Counted from the first letter of the stretch, positions 26,513 to 39,407 are shown. The stretch: 64,000 bases of DNA from Edaphobacter dinghuensis (GCF_014640335.1 NZ_BMGT01000003.1:43148-107147); one strand, 5' to 3'. Numbers and translations: made by a program. The notes: generated by a model not told the origin, from the letters alone.

Positions 26513-28171
26513 ATGCGACAAATCCCTCTGCGGCTCTGTTTGATGGCGGTACTCTCCGGGATCCTTCAGGTGCTGCCCTTTCCTATCGCAGGCCCCACGC
26601 CGCTCTGGCGAACTGCTTTCTGTTGGGTTGCGCTTCTTCCGCTTCTATGTGCACTCCTTGCGAATAACAAAGAAGGCAATCCACTCAGGCTTTATGAGGG
26701 AGCGATACTAGGCTATCTCTGCGGCTTTGTCTGGTATCTCGGTAACTGCTATTGGATCTACCAGACCATGTATCTCTATGGCGGTTTAGCCAAACCTATC
26801 GCTGCAGGTATTCTTGTCCTCTTCTGTCTGTATCTCGGTCTCTATCACGCACTCTTCGGGATGCTTGTTACGGCGTGCCGTCGTCTTGGACGCCAGCTAA
26901 CGCTCGTTTTAATCCCATTCATCTGGGTTGCGGTAGAGCTCGCTCGAGCACGTATTACCGGTTTTCCATGGGACCAGTTGGGCGTTGCGCAGGTGGATAA
27001 CTCACTCCTAGCTCACCTCGCACCTATCGCAGGCGTCTATGGACTGTCCTTTATTATCGTGGCAGTTAATGTTCTCTGGCTTATTTGTATTCGTGTTCGA
27101 GAGCGGCGATTTACGCGTCTGGCATTTACGGTCGGCGGAGTAGCAATCATCTTGTTGTACCTTGTGGCATTGCGTCATCTTCAGCCACCTGCTCATCTTG
27201 CGACGAGCGCCCGTGCCACATTGCTGCAGGAGAATCTTGCTGTCGGTTCAGAAAGAGTTGGTCCGGAACCATCTCTCGATGAACTTATCGACTCCTTTTC
27301 GCAACTTAGCCTCCATCCTCCTCGCAGTCGCTGCAATGGGATCCCCGAGCTTTCCTCGACTACCTGTATTGTCTTCGCATCTCCTCCGCAATCCGTTCAA
27401 GAGACCGCGCCGCCTACGCCGGCGAATCTTATCGTATGGCCTGAAGCGCCTGCGCCGTTTGCAGAGGAAGACCCGCGCTTTCGTCTCGGCATGTCTTCGC
27501 TTGCACGCGCCGCCAATGCGCCCGTCATCGTCGATGACTTAGGAACTACTCGCAGCTCCAATCCCACTGCCTCCAAGGTCTACGATCGATTCAACTCCGC
27601 CTCATTCCTTACACCGGACGGAGCCTTTGCTGGTCGCTACGACAAGATGCATCTCGTTCCCTTCGGCGAATATGTTCCCTTCAAATCTCTCTTCTTCTTC
27701 GCCGGAGACTTACTTGCCGAAGCAGGCGACTTATCGGCGGGCGCTCATCGTACCGTCTTCACCTACGATGGCCACAGTTACGGCACCTTCATCTGCTACG
27801 AGTCCACCTTTGCCGATGAGGTTCGTCTCTTTGTGCTTAAAGGGGCAGACGTACTTGTTAACATCTCCGACGATGGCTGGTATGGAGATACCAGCGCTCC
27901 CTGGCAACATCTAAACATGGTGCGCATGCGCGCAATCGAAAACCATCGCTGGGTCCTTCGCTCGACGAACACCGGCGTTACAGCTGTGATCGACCCCTAC
28001 GGCCGCGTGACAGCCGCAGCACCTCGCCATATTCGCACCGCTCTCTACGCCGGCTTCGGCTATGAACACGACATCACTTTCTATACGAAGCACGGCGATC
28101 TCTTCGCTTATCTCTGCGCTCTCATCACAACGCTGGCATTCGTTTATAGCTTCAGGCGAAAAATAAACTAA
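26513..28171 (+). CDS. lnt: Apolipoprotein N-acyltransferase
   Basis: Inner-membrane enzyme that adds the third acyl chain to lipoproteins (552 aa). About six N-terminal helices precede a nitrilase domain. The catalytic triad is visible as Glu in VWPEAPAPF, Lys in YDKMHLVPFGEYVP and Cys in GTFICYE; the NISDDGWYGDT and RAIENHRW segments also match. A Pro/Ser-rich stretch near 255-300 is longer than in E. coli. Several lipoproteins in this window are plausible substrates. It is followed 11 nt later by prfB. Confidence 0.95.
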   Translation: MRQIPLRLCLMAVLSGILQVLPFPIAGPTPLWRTAFCWVALLPLLCALLANNKEGNPLRLYEGAILGYLCGFVWYLGNCYWIYQTMYLYGGLAKPIAAGILVLFCLYLGLYHALFGMLVTACRRLGRQLTLVLIPFIWVAVELARARITGFPWDQLGVAQVDNSLLAHLAPIAGVYGLSFIIVAVNVLWLICIRVRERRFTRLAFTVGGVAIILLYLVALRHLQPPAHLATSARATLLQENLAVGSERVGPEPSLDELIDSFSQLSLHPPRSRCNGIPELSSTTCIVFASPPQSVQETAPPTPANLIVWPEAPAPFAEEDPRFRLGMSSLARAANAPVIVDDLGTTRSSNPTASKVYDRFNSASFLTPDGAFAGRYDKMHLVPFGEYVPFKSLFFFAGDLLAEAGDLSAGAHRTVFTYDGHSYGTFICYESTFADEVRLFVLKGADVLVNISDDGWYGDTSAPWQHLNMVRMRAIENHRWVLRSTNTGVTAVIDPYGRVTAAAPRHIRTALYAGFGYEHDITFYTKHGDLFAYLCALITTLAFVYSFRRKIN

Positions 28172-28182
28172 ACTTAAACCAT

Positions 28183-29311
28183 ATGTTGAGCGACTTAGAA
28201 TTTACCTACAACCCAGTTCGCGACAAGGTTCGCGATCTGCGGGAGTATCTTTGACTCGGCCCGTTTGCGCCGTGAACTAACTGCCATCGAAGAAAAAACC
28301 GCTGACCCGGCTATCTGGGCCGATCCGGCGCGTTCGCAGCCACTGATGCGCGAACGGAAGCGCCTCGAAACCCTGCTCGCTGACGACGCTGAGTTAGCGC
28401 GTCGCTCCGACGATATCGAGGCTTACTTTGAGCTCGCCAAAGAAGGTGAAAATACAGAGCCTGATCTCGTTCGAGAGATTCCTCTGCTGATCGAATTTGC
28501 CGATCAGCTCGAATCGAAGACAATGCTCTCAGGCGAGTCCGACTCTCTCAACGCAATCGTCGTTGTCCATCCTGGCGCAGGTGGCACCGAGTCGCAGGAT
28601 TGGGCCGAGATGCTCATGCGTATGTACATTCGCTGGGGAGAGCGCCAGAACTTCAAGGTCGAGATCAACGAAGTTCAGGACGGTGATGAAGCCGGCATCA
28701 AGTCCGCCACCTTCACCATCTCCGGCGACTTCGCCTTCGGTCTGCTTAGCGGAGAGACAGGCGTTCATCGGCTGGTCCGTATCTCGCCGTTCGACTCAGC
28801 CAAGCGCCGCCACACCAGCTTTGCCAGTGTCTTTGTCTCTCCTGAGATCGACGACACGATTGTCATCGACATCAAGCCCGACGATCTTCGTATCGACACG
28901 TATCGTTCCGGTGGCAAAGGTGGGCAACACGTTAATACGACCGACTCCGCCGTCCGCATCACGCACATTCCGACCGGCCTCGTCGCCGGATGTCAGAACG
29001 AGCGCTCTCAGCACAAGAACAAGGAGAAGGCCATGAAGCTTCTCCGTTCCCGCCTCTACGAGTACGAACTGGAAAAGAAAAAAGCGGTCAGCAAAAAACT
29101 GGAAGACTCTAAGCTCGACATCAAGTTCGGTTCGCAGATTCGCAGCTACGTCCTTCAGCCTTACCGCATGGCCAAAGACCTGCGCACCCGCGTAGAAGTA
29201 GGCGATGTCGACAAGGTTCTCGATGGCGACCTCGAGCCATTCATCCGTGGTTATCTGCGGATGAGGCGCGAGGGCAACTTCCCTGCAGAGATTGCAGACG
29301 ACGATCTCTAG
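28183..29311 (+). CDS. prfB: Peptide chain release factor 2, with +1 programmed frameshift
   Basis: RF2 terminates translation at UGA and UAA. The gene starts at ATG 28183, reads 23 codons to an in-frame TGA at 28252-28254, then continues in the +1 frame (GAC at 28253) to 29311, giving about 375 residues. The RF2 codon-recognition tripeptide SPF (in RISPFDS) and the GGQ peptidyl-hydrolysis motif (28919-28927) are both in the second frame. Joining the frames gives a continuous RF2-like N-terminus (LREYL then DSARLRREL). A gene finder that ignores frameshifting would wrongly start at 28265. Confidence 0.96.
28241..28255 (+). promoter_or_regulatory. prfB autoregulatory frameshift site
   Basis: GGGAG-TAT-CTT-TGA-C: an internal Shine-Dalgarno-like GGGAG three bases before the slippery CTT, followed by a UGA stop and C. 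This is the classical RF2 arrangement, in which scarce RF2 makes the ribosome pause at UGA and slip +1. Confidence 0.95.
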
Positions 29312-29467
29312 GGATCATTTAGTCAATCTAGTTGTTTCTTCCATTTTTTGATTTGCTCGTGCTGGGGAGAGAGTATCTCTCCAGCCAAATCTTTCCCTCT
29401 GACAAATAATCTCCTGATCCGACTCACGGCCCGGCAGCATCCAAAGAAAGCAGAGGAGTAGAGGCCC

Positions 29468-29986
29468 ATGATGAAGTCCAGCGCTAAATCGCACTCCACC
29501 GCCGATCAGCACGAGCCACTGCGCAAAGAGCTTGCTGCGCTCCTTCAAGGCGGGCAGGCCCACGTTACGTTCGACGACGCGGTGAAAGACTTTCCCGCAG
29601 AACTGCGCGGTAAGGTGCCGGAAAACCTTCCTTACTCCGCCTGGCAGTTGCTCGAGCACCTGCGCATCGCCCAGCGCGACATCCTCGACTTCAGCTCGCC
29701 GCCTACCGGCGGCTACCAGCCGCTCGAATGGCCCGAGGCCTATTGGCCGAAGTCCCCCGAGCCGCCGTCCGCACAGGCATGGAATCACGCCATCGCTGCC
29801 ATTCGTAAAGATCGCGAGCACTTCGAGTCGCTCATCATGAAGCCCGAAGCCTATCTCTTCAAGCCCTTCCGCTGGGGCAACGGCCAGAACCTTCTGCGCG
29901 AAGCCCTTCTCATCGCCGACCATGCTGCCTACCATCTCGGCGAACTCATCGTCCTTCGTCGCCTATTGGGAATCTGGCACAAATAA
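29468..29986 (+). CDS. DinB-like protein
   Basis: A 172-residue four-helix-bundle protein of the DinB/YfiT superfamily. The expected three-His metal site is suggested by LLEHLRIAQ (about residue 64) and by DHAAYHLGELI near the C-terminus. Members are thiol- or metal-dependent enzymes of varied function; the substrate cannot be read from sequence. It starts after AGAGGCCC and runs 10 nt upstream of the CoA-binding protein gene, so the two are likely co-transcribed. Confidence 0.82.
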   Translation: MMKSSAKSHSTADQHEPLRKELAALLQGGQAHVTFDDAVKDFPAELRGKVPENLPYSAWQLLEHLRIAQRDILDFSSPPTGGYQPLEWPEAYWPKSPEPPSAQAWNHAIAAIRKDREHFESLIMKPEAYLFKPFRWGNGQNLLREALLIADHAAYHLGELIVLRRLLGIWHK

Positions 29987-29996
29987 GAGAGGCGAA

Positions 29997-30401
29997 ATGA
30001 ACGAACCTTCCCTCATTCACGCTCTGCTCTCCCAGCCTTGCACCATAGCCGTCGTAGGACTATCTGCTGATCCTGGCAAGCCCAGTCACTACGTCCCTGC
30101 CTATATGCAGCAGCATGGCTATCGGATTCTGCCTGTGAATCCGGTTGTGGACACGGTTCTTGGTGAGACCTCTTATCCCACTCTCACCGCGCTGCCGGTC
30201 AAACCCGATATCGTGAACGTCTTCCGCCTGCCGAAGTTCATTCCGGCCATCGTCGAGGAGATGATCCAACTCGGTCTTCCCAATCTCTGGGTTCAGTCAG
30301 GCATTATTAACCACGAAGCAGCCGCCAAAGCCGAGACCGCCGGTATTCGCGTCGTCATGGACCGCTGCATCATGGTGGAGCACCGCAGAACCACCCTGTA
30401 A
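29997..30401 (+). CDS. CoA-binding domain protein (YccU-like)
   Basis: Small Rossmann-fold protein (134 aa) of the CoA_binding_2 family. Typical segments are VVGLSADPGKPSHYVPAYMQ, GYRILPVNP, PDIVNVFRLP and LWVQSGIIN, with a terminal RCIMVEHRR. It is expected to bind CoA or a CoA thioester; physiological role unknown. GAGAGGCGAA precedes the ATG at 29997. A longer frame from 29922 would overlap the upstream gene and is not needed. Confidence 0.88.
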   Translation: MNEPSLIHALLSQPCTIAVVGLSADPGKPSHYVPAYMQQHGYRILPVNPVVDTVLGETSYPTLTALPVKPDIVNVFRLPKFIPAIVEEMIQLGLPNLWVQSGIINHEAAAKAETAGIRVVMDRCIMVEHRRTTL

Positions 30402-30535
30402 TCTATCCATCTTTTTGAGAAAAATCTGCCCCAGCAGACGTCTAATGAGCATCAACGACAGGCTCCAATCGGCGTCTGTGCTGCAAAAAGTCTTGTAACC
30501 CCCGCATTCCAGCTAGCGTCCTACAATCAATTCAA

Positions 30536-32617
30536 ATGAAAACTCGCTCCTTGTTCGCCGCGGTCTGCTTTCTCTTTCTTCTTACGACCGCCCATGCGCA
30601 ATTCCAGACAGTAGGCGACGGTGGCCCTGGCCCTGTAAAGGCTCAACATCTGACGGTTCAGCTTGTCTCAGCGTCGCCCGCCATCACTCCGGGTGGCACC
30701 CTGCAAGCTGGCCTCGCCTTCACGCTCGATCCCCATTGGCATGTCTACTGGGTTAATGCTGGAGATGCCGGCGAGCCGCCAAAGATCACCTGGACCCTCC
30801 CCACAGGCATTACCGCTGGAGATTTGCAATTTCCTATTCCGAGCCGTCTCCCTAACGAACCCCTGATGGACTTCGGCTATGAGAATTCTGTAACGTTTCC
30901 CATCCTGTTTACCGCCGAGAAGTCACTAAAAACGGGAAAGATTCACCTCGATGCCAAAGTGAGCTGGCTCGTCTGCGCCAGGGTCTGCATCCCCGGCAGA
31001 GCTCATCTTGGCCTCGACCTCAACGTCACTCCCGGAGCTACCCCGACCCAGCCCACCGGAGCGCTGGCCGATGCCATCCATCTGCTTCCCCAGCCCCCGC
31101 CAGCAGACGCCAAACTCACCGTCATGGGCGGCAAATCCTACTTTGTCCTGACCCTCATCACCGGTCACAAAGAGACTACCGCCGAGTTTTATCCCTTCGA
31201 TCAGAACCAGATCGTCAACGCCGCTCCGCAAACCGTGGAACCTCTTTCCAATGGAGTTAGGCTCCGCATCCAGCGCGCCCCGGACCTCACGACACTACCC
31301 GCTCAACTCCACGGACTGATAAAGCTCAGCTCCACAAAGGCTTACGACTTTACCGCACCAATTACACCGGGCGAAGTCGCACCCGCTGCCGGAACCAAAC
31401 CTGCGGGTAACGCCAGCGGCCTCACCACCATCACCGCAATCGGCCTCGCATTCCTCGGCGGCATCATACTCAACCTGATGCCTTGTGTCTTTCCGGTCCT
31501 CTTCCTCAAAGGTCTCGCACTGGTGCAGTCCTCCAGCGAAGAACGCAGCCGCCTGCGCAGCCACGGCCTCATCTACACGCTTGGCATCCTTGTCTCGTTC
31601 TGGATCATCGTCGCCGTCTTGCTAGGACTTCGAGCGGGTGGAGCCCAAGCCGGATGGGGCTTCCAGCTTCAATCTCCGGTCTTTATCGCCGTACTTTCAC
31701 TCGGCCTCTTCTTCTTTGCTCTTTCACTGGCCGGTCAGTTCGAGCTTGGACTGTCGCTCACGAGCGTCGGTGGAGAGCTGGCTCAGAAGCAGGGATTTGC
31801 GGGTAGCTTCTTTACCGGAGTGCTGGCCACCATTGTGGCTACACCCTGCACCGCCCCCCTGATGGGAGCGGCCATAGGCTTTGCGCTCGCCCAGCCCGCA
31901 GGAATCACCTTCGCCGTCTTCACGGCGCTCGGTCTCGGTCTCGCAACGCCTTACCTGCTGCTCAGCTTCCAGCCTGCGTGGACGCGCATTCTGCCCCGGC
32001 CCGGCCAATGGATGGAGACGCTCAAGCAGCTTACGGCAGTTCCGCTCTTTCTTACAGCTATCTGGCTGGCATGGCTCTTCGGACGTCTCTATAGCCCGGC
32101 CAGCTCGCTGGATCATATGGCTTATCTGCTTATCGGCTTCCTGCTGGTGGCGATTGCCGGATGGACGCTGGCACGCTGGCCTGCGCGCTGGGGTTCAGCC
32201 ATCGCCGCAGTGGTTCTTGGAGCGCTCGCCGTCGCTATGTCGCTTTATTCTCCAAAGGACACCACGCTGGTCTGGCAGCCGTACTCGCAACAGGCTCTCG
32301 ATCAGGCCCGTGCAGCAGGACATCCTGTCTTCATCGACTTTACGGCTGCCTGGTGCCTGAGCTGCCAGGTCAACGAGCGGCTGGTGCTGCGTTCGGCTGA
32401 TGTGCAGCATGAATTAGCGGAACACAAGCTCACGCTCTTAAGGGCAGACTGGACACAGTACGACCCGGAGATCACGAAGGAGTTGGCATCGCTGAATCGC
32501 AGCGGTGTGCCTACCTACGTCATCTATCCGGCCAACCAAAACGCTCCGGCTGATGTTCTGCCGGAGCTTCTAACCAAGGACCTTGTGCTCGCAGCGATCG
32601 ACCGTGATGCCCATTAG
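30536..32617 (+). CDS. DsbD-type thiol:disulfide interchange protein
   Basis: Transmembrane reductant transporter (693 aa) carrying electrons from cytoplasmic thioredoxin to the periplasm. A signal peptide (1-22) leads a DsbD/ScsB-like N-terminal beta domain with the Cys pair C147/C151. The eight-helix core follows, with C317 in NLMPCVFP and C438 in ATPCTAP. A C-terminal thioredoxin-like domain carries W606-C607-L-S-C610. The ScsB-like N-domain differs from classical DsbD-alpha. Targets could include the c-type cytochromes encoded in this window. It converges on pyrE with a 4-nt overlap. Confidence 0.9.
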   Translation: MKTRSLFAAVCFLFLLTTAHAQFQTVGDGGPGPVKAQHLTVQLVSASPAITPGGTLQAGLAFTLDPHWHVYWVNAGDAGEPPKITWTLPTGITAGDLQFPIPSRLPNEPLMDFGYENSVTFPILFTAEKSLKTGKIHLDAKVSWLVCARVCIPGRAHLGLDLNVTPGATPTQPTGALADAIHLLPQPPPADAKLTVMGGKSYFVLTLITGHKETTAEFYPFDQNQIVNAAPQTVEPLSNGVRLRIQRAPDLTTLPAQLHGLIKLSSTKAYDFTAPITPGEVAPAAGTKPAGNASGLTTITAIGLAFLGGIILNLMPCVFPVLFLKGLALVQSSSEERSRLRSHGLIYTLGILVSFWIIVAVLLGLRAGGAQAGWGFQLQSPVFIAVLSLGLFFFALSLAGQFELGLSLTSVGGELAQKQGFAGSFFTGVLATIVATPCTAPLMGAAIGFALAQPAGITFAVFTALGLGLATPYLLLSFQPAWTRILPRPGQWMETLKQLTAVPLFLTAIWLAWLFGRLYSPASSLDHMAYLLIGFLLVAIAGWTLARWPARWGSAIAAVVLGALAVAMSLYSPKDTTLVWQPYSQQALDQARAAGHPVFIDFTAAWCLSCQVNERLVLRSADVQHELAEHKLTLLRADWTQYDPEITKELASLNRSGVPTYVIYPANQNAPADVLPELLTKDLVLAAIDRDAH

Positions 32618-33261
32618 GATTTTTTGAGGGCAACGTGTGCGGCGCGCACATCTGAGGCAGTGAACACAGAGAGGAACGGCGCTCCTGCCGCCGCAGCCTC
32701 GATGTGGGCGCGGCCACCCTGTTCGCGGTCTACCAGGCAGAGTACCCCGGCGACAGTCATGCCCGCCTCCCGGGCGGCTTCGATAGCGGTGATGGTGCTG
32801 CCCCCGGTGGTGCAAACGTCATCGACGATGACGACCTGCGCTCCTGGTTTGAGAAAGCCTTCGATGCGGCGTCCCGTGCCGTGAGCCTTCTCAGCCTTGC
32901 GAACGAGAAACCCGTGGATAACGGTCGGTGGGTCCGATCCAGTCTCGAGCTCAAGTTCGCTCGAGAGCTCGAGTATCTCTGCATGATCGGCCACTGCCCA
33001 GGCGCTGGCGCTGGCCGTGTTCGAGACCAGGGGATCGGCGCCCATGGTCAACCCGCCTACGGCCTCTGCCTGCGGAATGTGCTCGCGAATGAGGTCGTAG
33101 AAGACGAGGCCAGAGAGGCGTCCGCCCTCGGCGTGCAGGGTGGTGGTGCGGCAGTCGATGTAGTAATCCGACTTCTGGCCGCTGGCGAGGGTAAAGTCGC
33201 CCAGCTTGAAGGAGAGGGTGGCGATCAGATTGAGCAGGTCGGTGCGGGGATCGTTTGGCAT
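32614..33261 (-). CDS. pyrE: Orotate phosphoribosyltransferase
   Basis: Converts orotate and PRPP to OMP in pyrimidine synthesis (215 aa). The PRPP-binding motif is VVIVDDVCTTGGST, preceded by the usual FTLASGQKSDYYID segment and the GLTMGADPL loop. I used the ATG at 33261, which has AAAGAGA upstream, rather than a GTG or ATG 10 codons earlier. A short insertion with SSELELETGSD near residue 100 is slightly longer than in E. coli. It is monocistronic. Confidence 0.94.
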   Translation of the reverse strand: MPNDPRTDLLNLIATLSFKLGDFTLASGQKSDYYIDCRTTTLHAEGGRLSGLVFYDLIREHIPQAEAVGGLTMGADPLVSNTASASAWAVADHAEILELSSELELETGSDPPTVIHGFLVRKAEKAHGTGRRIEGFLKPGAQVVIVDDVCTTGGSTITAIEAAREAGMTVAGVLCLVDREQGGRAHIEAAAAGAPFLSVFTASDVRAAHVALKKS

Positions 33262-33374
33262 GGTCTCTTTGATTGTAGCCGCCGACCCCAAAGCAGGCGC
33301 GAGGATAACCTCGCCACGCTATGATGTTTTCGAACTTTCCATCGAATTTTAAATTGCGTGAAACAGGAGACACC

Positions 33375-34136
33375 ATGCACTACGGGAAAAGAGCGGGCTC
33401 TGCGCTGTTAAAGGTCCTTGTGTTGACGCTCTGTGTCGCGGCGCTCCCTCTGGCGATGGCGCAGAAAATACCACCACATAAGCATGCAGTCGTCCTATTT
33501 AACGGCTCCAACCTTAAAAATTTTGACACGTTTATCGAAGGCAAAGGGCTGAACTCCGATCCCGACCATGTATTTCAGGTAGAGAATGGCGTGATCCACG
33601 TCTCCGGAAAAACGATGGGCTACATCATCACGAAGAAGGAGTATCAAAACTTCTATCTGCGTGCCGAATTTAAGTGGGGAGAGGGCACCTTCGGAAGCCG
33701 CGCCGGTCAGGCTCGCGATAGCGGCATCCTCTACAACGTGCAGGGCGAGCAAAAGGTCTGGCCGCGGTCGATCGAGTTCCAGATCACCGAGGGCGGTACG
33801 GGAGATTTCTGGATGACCGACGGTGCGGCCTTGACGGGCAAAGACGGCATGCGAGTCACCGGACCGCCGGGGAAGGCGATGAAGATCGATCGCTTCGGCA
33901 AAGGCCCTTGGCAGAATGTCACTGGATATCGCGACCCGGTAGGCGAGGTGGAAAAACCTCATGGCGAATGGAATGTGCTGGAGCTGGTGACACAGGGGAA
34001 TGATGTGAAGCAATACGTCAACGGGAAGCTTGTGAATGAAGGGACCGACCCCTCACCCACAAGCGGTAAGATCCTGTTTCAGTCCGAAGGCGCAGAGGTC
34101 TATTTCCGCAACATGAAGCTCTACCCATTGAAATAG
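33375..34136 (+). CDS. Exported DUF1080 protein
   Basis: Secreted concanavalin-like beta-sandwich protein (253 aa) of the DUF1080 family, now often called 3-keto-disaccharide hydrolase. A signal peptide ends at AMAQ (about residue 30). Family segments are LFNGSNLKNFDTF, FYLRAEFKWGEGTF, SGILYNVQG, PRSIEFQITEGGTGDFW and a C-terminal ILFQSEGAEVYFRNMKLYPL. Several characterised relatives act on oxidised sugars; whether this one does is unknown. CAGGAGA precedes the ATG. Confidence 0.88.
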   Translation: MHYGKRAGSALLKVLVLTLCVAALPLAMAQKIPPHKHAVVLFNGSNLKNFDTFIEGKGLNSDPDHVFQVENGVIHVSGKTMGYIITKKEYQNFYLRAEFKWGEGTFGSRAGQARDSGILYNVQGEQKVWPRSIEFQITEGGTGDFWMTDGAALTGKDGMRVTGPPGKAMKIDRFGKGPWQNVTGYRDPVGEVEKPHGEWNVLELVTQGNDVKQYVNGKLVNEGTDPSPTSGKILFQSEGAEVYFRNMKLYPLK

Positions 34137-34153
34137 AGCAATCTCTCAATCGG

Positions 34154-35106
34154 CTACTTTGCGATGCGATCGAGATGGCGGTAGCCGCCGGTGACGATGA
34201 ATAGTGCGATAAACACCGACAGGTTATAGCAGGCATGAACCAGCGCTGAACAGGCTACCGACTGGGTCCGGATGCGGACGAGGGTAAGGACAAGCGAGAC
34301 GCAGAAGAGGACAACAAGTGCTCCCCAGGCGTGTGCCAGTTGCTCTGCGTGAAGCAAAGCAAAAAGAACACTGCTCACAATAGCGGAGAAGAGCAGGCCC
34401 GCAGCGCTCAGGTTGGTTGTGGTCTGCCAGCGCTGCAACGCCACAGGAGTGCGCGGTAAGCTAAGCCAGTCGTAGGCTATGGCGAAGGCAGGCAGAAGGA
34501 AGCCACGGAAGCAGATCTCCTCGAACAAAGGTGCAAGCAGAGTTCCGAATAACGTGACGATCCACACGTCAGAGGGAGTGTGGAAGAAGTTGTCCATGGG
34601 GATGGACTTGGGCATCGGAATGAGGCTGGAGATGGCCTGTACGGTCCAGCCCAGAACCAGGCCAAGGCCGATGAGCTTAAGCACATTGCGGCGTGCGGGG
34701 GCGAAGTTCCACTGCAATCCCTCAGGAAAAGAACGATGCCAGAGAAGAGGGAAGAAGAACCACGACACCAGCAGTGTGGTCACGTAAGTGATGGCCATGG
34801 CGGCGATGAGCAGTTTGGGTTGCTGGGTAGCCGCAGCAATCTTCTGTGCGTTGTGGAGCGTAAAGAAACCCAGCAGCGTTGCCTGCGACATCAGTAGAAC
34901 GAGGCCGGCAAAAGCGATGAAGAGAACAGCATGGCCCAGATGAGGAATGCGTCGCGGCGTGTAGTCCGACGAGGTGTTCGGTGTGTCCGGGAGAAACATC
35001 GTTGTCTCGTCCTCGGCACCAGTAGGACGAAACGATGGGATGGCGGGCGCGGGAGCCTCGGGTGAGGGGTTGTCGCCGAAGGACGAAGTGTTGAGTGGAA
35101 GTTCGC

Positions 35107-35110
<4 letters not shown>
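34154..35110 (-). CDS. CPBP-family intramembrane protease
   Basis: Membrane protein (318 aa) with about seven helices after a 55-residue disordered, Pro-rich cytoplasmic start. The CPBP/Abi motifs are E197-E198-xxx-R202 (EEICFRG), then a FALLHAEQ motif and a C-terminal HACYN, which together form the glutamate-His catalytic centre seen in Rce1-like proteases. Substrate unknown. The start overlaps the uvrA stop by 4 nt, so it is translated as the second gene of a uvrA operon, an unusual partner for which I see no functional reason. Confidence 0.88.
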
Positions 35111-38130
<3,020 letters not shown>

Positions 38131-38353
38131 GGATGATTGTGGCCGTGGCAGGCCAAGTCTCTAGGATACGGCATTTGTGGTCGAGGCGGGAGTGGGCGGG
38201 TGGCAACCCGAAATGGGAAAGATGTATCCGAAACAGCAACAGGGGTTGTTTCCCGCTTATTGTAATTGCTGCCAGATTTGTAACAATAGCAACGTTGAAC
38301 GATTGCTGTGGCGTGTCTTGGCTCGCGGTCAGGGTTTGAATCAGGAGTAATTT

Positions 38354-38524
38354 GTGTATTCGTCGATTATGTTGATCTGTGCAGTGCTGGCCTCCCTGGC
38401 ATCTGGCGTTCTGGCAGCTTATGGTATTTGCATCGCGATGTTCAATATCTTCCGCATCCATGCGCGGCAGGTAGCGGTCAAATCGGCTCGCGGAGTAGCG
38501 TCGGCAAGGGTAGTTCAGGGCTGA
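38354..38524 (+). CDS. Small single-helix membrane protein
   Basis: A 56-residue reading frame starting at GTG, with CAGGAG seven bases upstream. Residues 4-34 are one long hydrophobic helix (MLICAVLASL, then ASGVLAAYGICIAMF) followed by a basic tail (FRIHARQVAVKSARG). The amphipathic plan and good ribosome site argue for a real gene that size filters miss. It stands alone between uvrA and the STN-like gene. Function unknown; a membrane anchor or small subunit is possible. Confidence 0.6.
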   Translation: MYSSIMLICAVLASLASGVLAAYGICIAMFNIFRIHARQVAVKSARGVASARVVQG

Positions 38525-38641
38525 CTTTTCAAGTCCCCCGAAGGATAGAAGGAATCCCCCGAGTCGTTAGTCCAGGGAATCCCAGCCAATCTCTATTGGT
38601 ACTTTGATGATTTCTTTCCTATAAATTCTGCTTATTTCTAT

Positions 38642-39232
38642 CTACTGCGGATTCGATTGCTGCTGCTGTTGTTGCTGGCGCATGTGTTCCAGTTGCTCGA
38701 AGATCTGCTGCGGTGTCTTTACCGCGTTCGGAGACCGGGTCGGCTCTGCGGCTGTGGGAACACCGTGCGGATTGGTCTCGGGCTGCGGCGTGATGGGGTA
38801 TTGCTGCCGCGGAGGCAACGGGTCTTCGCTGTAGGCATTGGGGTTGGGTGGAGTGGGGCCGCCCTGGCGAGGGGTCAGGATAAGTTCAGCGGGAGTGGCT
38901 GCAGTGGCGTGTAAGAGCAGAATATTGGTGCCTGTCCCGTCGAGCAGGTCGCTGAGAACCTTGGATGGAGCTGCCGGGCCGTACTGACCGAAGACACGCT
39001 CGTCGGTTACCCCTCCGGTGATCTTCATTCCTGTCTCGCGGGCGACATCGCGGAGAATCTGATTGAGGCTGGAGTTGCTGGCGGCGACAGTGAGCTGCCC
39101 GTTGGAATAGGTCACCTGGGCGGGCTGCTGCGGCGGAGGTGCGGGCGCGGCAGTTTGGGTCTGCGCCTGCATCGTTATGGCGAAGGCGAAGACGCCGGTG
39201 AAGATCCATCGAATTTTTGCGAAAGCTTGCAT
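38642..39232 (-). CDS. Exported STN/secretin-N-like protein with polyglutamine tail
   Basis: Secreted 196-residue protein. Signal peptide 1-23 ends in MQAQ. Residues 40-115 resemble the short N-terminal domain of secretins and TonB receptors (VTYSNGQLTVAASNSSLNQI, RDVARETGMKI, PASKVLSDLLDGTGTNILL). The rest is Pro-rich and low complexity, ending in a seven-residue Gln tract. No secretin barrel follows, so it may act as a stand-alone periplasmic adaptor. Function unknown. Confidence 0.7.
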   Translation of the reverse strand: MQAFAKIRWIFTGVFAFAITMQAQTQTAAPAPPPQQPAQVTYSNGQLTVAASNSSLNQILRDVARETGMKITGGVTDERVFGQYGPAAPSKVLSDLLDGTGTNILLLHATAATPAELILTPRQGGPTPPNPNAYSEDPLPPRQQYPITPQPETNPHGVPTAAEPTRSPNAVKTPQQIFEQLEHMRQQQQQQQSNPQ

Positions 39233-39407
39233 CGATTTATAGGACGAACCTGGGCGGATGAGGTCACTGTTGCCTTATGGCCGTCGGCAATCAGTCTATC
39301 GCGTGAGACTGAGCTTGTGAGGGGCCTCTATCGAATGGGTTGGTTGTACTAGACTGTCAGAGGAATTGGCGGCCCTCTGGTCTGCTGTTGAACCGTTACG
39401 AGACGGC

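Noticed and set aside
26446..26667. 73-codon frame overlapping the lnt start
   Set aside because: Low-quality translation and no ribosome site; lnt is well supported from 26513.
38308..38607. 99-codon plus-strand frame downstream of uvrA
   Set aside because: No ribosome site, and it conflicts with the better-supported 56-residue gene at 38354 in another frame.
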